A stretch of DNA of 64,000 nt from Sphaerisporangium corydalis (GTDB taxonomy: Bacteria > Actinomycetota > Actinomycetes > Streptosporangiales > Streptosporangiaceae). Both the position numbers and the translations under genes were made by a program. This document shows, in pieces, positions 63,122-64,000 of this stretch (position 1 is the stretch's first letter; every line of letters begins with the position of its first letter). The stretch spans positions 1 through 64,000 of the forward strand of contig NZ_JANZYP010000042.1 of NCBI RefSeq assembly GCF_025506355.1, given 5' to 3'. Under the pieces are notes generated by a model that had not been told where the DNA came from, searched no databases, and worked only from the letters and a program-made list of their open reading frames with translations.

Positions 63122-64000
63122 ATGTGGGAGGTCGGGTTGGCGCTGGTGGAGTTGAGCGTCATGGAGCAGCGGTATCGCGCTGTGCTGGAGGTTCAGGCCG
63201 GTTGTCCGGTGACCGAGGTCGCCGAACGGCATGGGGTGTCGCGGCAGTCGGTGCACGCGTGGGTGCGCCGGTATCGCGATGGGGGTCTTGCCGCGTTGGC
63301 GGATCGTTCGCATCGTCCCCAGCAGTGCCCGCATCAGACGGCGGGGGCGGTGGAGGCGCTGGTGTGTGAGCTGCGGCGGGCGCATCCGCGGTGGGGGCCG
63401 CAGCGGCTGGCGCATGAGCTGGCGGTGCGCGGTGTGGAACCGGTGCCGTCGCTGGCGACGTTGTATCGGATTTTGGTGCGCAACACGTTGATCGTCCCGG
63501 GGCGGCGTCGCCGGCCGCGGTCGTCGTATAAGCGCTGGGAGCGCCAGACGGCGATGGAGCTGTGGCAGATGGATGTGATGGGCGGGGTGATGCTGGCCGA
63601 CGGGCGGGAGCTGAAGCTGGTCACCGGGATCGACGACCATTCCCGGTTCATCGTGATCGCCGAGTTGGTGGTCCGCGCGTCCGGGCGTGCGGTGTGCCGG
63701 GCGTTCGCCGCGGCGATGCGAACCTACGGGGTGCCGGAGGAGGTGCTCACCGACAACGGCAAGCAGTTCACCGGCCGGTTCACCAAGCCCCGTGCGACCG
63801 AGGTGCTGTTCGAGCGGATCTGCCGGGAGAACGGTGTGACGGTGCGCAACACCAAGCCGCGCTCACCCACCACGACGGGGAAGATCGAGCGCTGGCACAA
63901 GACGGTGCGCCAGGAGTTCCTGGCCGCCCACGCGCCGTTTGAGGATCTTGAGCATGCTCAGGCGGCGTTGGATGTCTGGGTGGCCGACTACAACACGGCG
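63122..64000 (+). CDS. IS481-family transposase (cut by window end)
   Basis: 293 residues visible. The N-terminal helix-turn-helix is VTEVAERHGVSRQSVHAWV. The rve-type DDE core has WQMDVMGG (first Asp), VLTDNGKQFTG (second Asp) and GKIERWHKT (Glu). Typical for IS481/IS3-like transposases. The open frame runs off the end of the window, so the 3' part is not seen. Start at the ATG reading MWEVGLALVELSVMEQRY. Confidence 0.9.
   Translation, partial: MWEVGLALVELSVMEQRYRAVLEVQAGCPVTEVAERHGVSRQSVHAWVRRYRDGGLAALADRSHRPQQCPHQTAGAVEALVCELRRAHPRWGPQRLAHELAVRGVEPVPSLATLYRILVRNTLIVPGRRRRPRSSYKRWERQTAMELWQMDVMGGVMLADGRELKLVTGIDDHSRFIVIAELVVRASGRAVCRAFAAAMRTYGVPEEVLTDNGKQFTGRFTKPRATEVLFERICRENGVTVRNTKPRSPTTTGKIERWHKTVRQEFLAAHAPFEDLEHAQAALDVWVADYNTA

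Noticed and set aside
62768-63640. 290-residue frame on the minus strand
   Set aside because: Runs through the GC-rich hairpin and antisense to the IS481 transposase; no domain.

Overview
High-GC actinomycete chromosome, most like a filamentous Streptosporangiales- or Streptomyces-type genome. The evidence is the strong G/C third-position bias, frequent GTG and TTG starts, a class F sortase, a nitroreductase-fold protein of the F420-dependent group, WXG100-type proteins, many two-component systems and a very large polymorphic-toxin-like protein. The species cannot be fixed from the sequence.

Layout. 1-702: gene-free, with a degenerate tandem repeat. 0.7-4.4 kb: heterodimeric ABC exporter. 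4.4-14.2 kb: mostly hydrolases and oxidoreductases (Tat-exported amidase, PAF-acetylhydrolase-like esterase, epoxide hydrolase with a YCII partner, Ddn-like protein, 2-hydroxyacid dehydrogenase, FAD-linked oxidase, metallo-beta-lactamase fold). 14.3-16.5 kb: sortase, TOBE/HTH regulator and ModA without modB or modC. 16.5-21.7 kb: three regulator/target sets (GntR with aldehyde dehydrogenase; a methyltransferase; MarR with an MFS exporter). 21.7-23.8 kb: a putative secreted zinc metallopeptidase and a WXG100-like protein. 23.9-38.0 kb: ABC exporter plus NarL-type two-component system, Rrf2 regulator with a NIPSNAP protein, a membrane hydrolase, two more two-component systems and a MacAB-like export operon.

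38.2-47.0 kb: a polymorphic-toxin locus. An AbiEi-type antitoxin gene converges on an operon encoding a coiled-coil protein, a 2191-residue WXG100-type protein with an internal AbiEii-type nucleotidyltransferase, and a small downstream candidate immunity protein. 47.3-51.2 kb: an orphan histidine kinase, a small secreted protein and a winged-helix regulator.

From about 51.4 kb to the end the window looks like a genomic island. A 3' fragment of tRNA-Phe with its own terminator marks a probable integration junction. Beyond it lie a HAD-phosphatase gene split by an ISL3-family element, an NLR-like module (membrane protein, ATPase, solenoid-repeat protein) whose parts share a short Q[I/V]GG[D/H]Q motif, a stand-alone TIR gene followed by a TIR/NB-ARC/TPR gene, a decayed tyrosine integrase and an IS481-family transposase cut by the window end. 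The island appears to be a defence (anti-phage or cell-death) cargo region. The most interesting candidate system is the NLR-like module at 54.4-58.0 kb, in which a two-helix membrane protein carries two C-terminal copies of the motif found at the N terminus of the adjacent ATPase.
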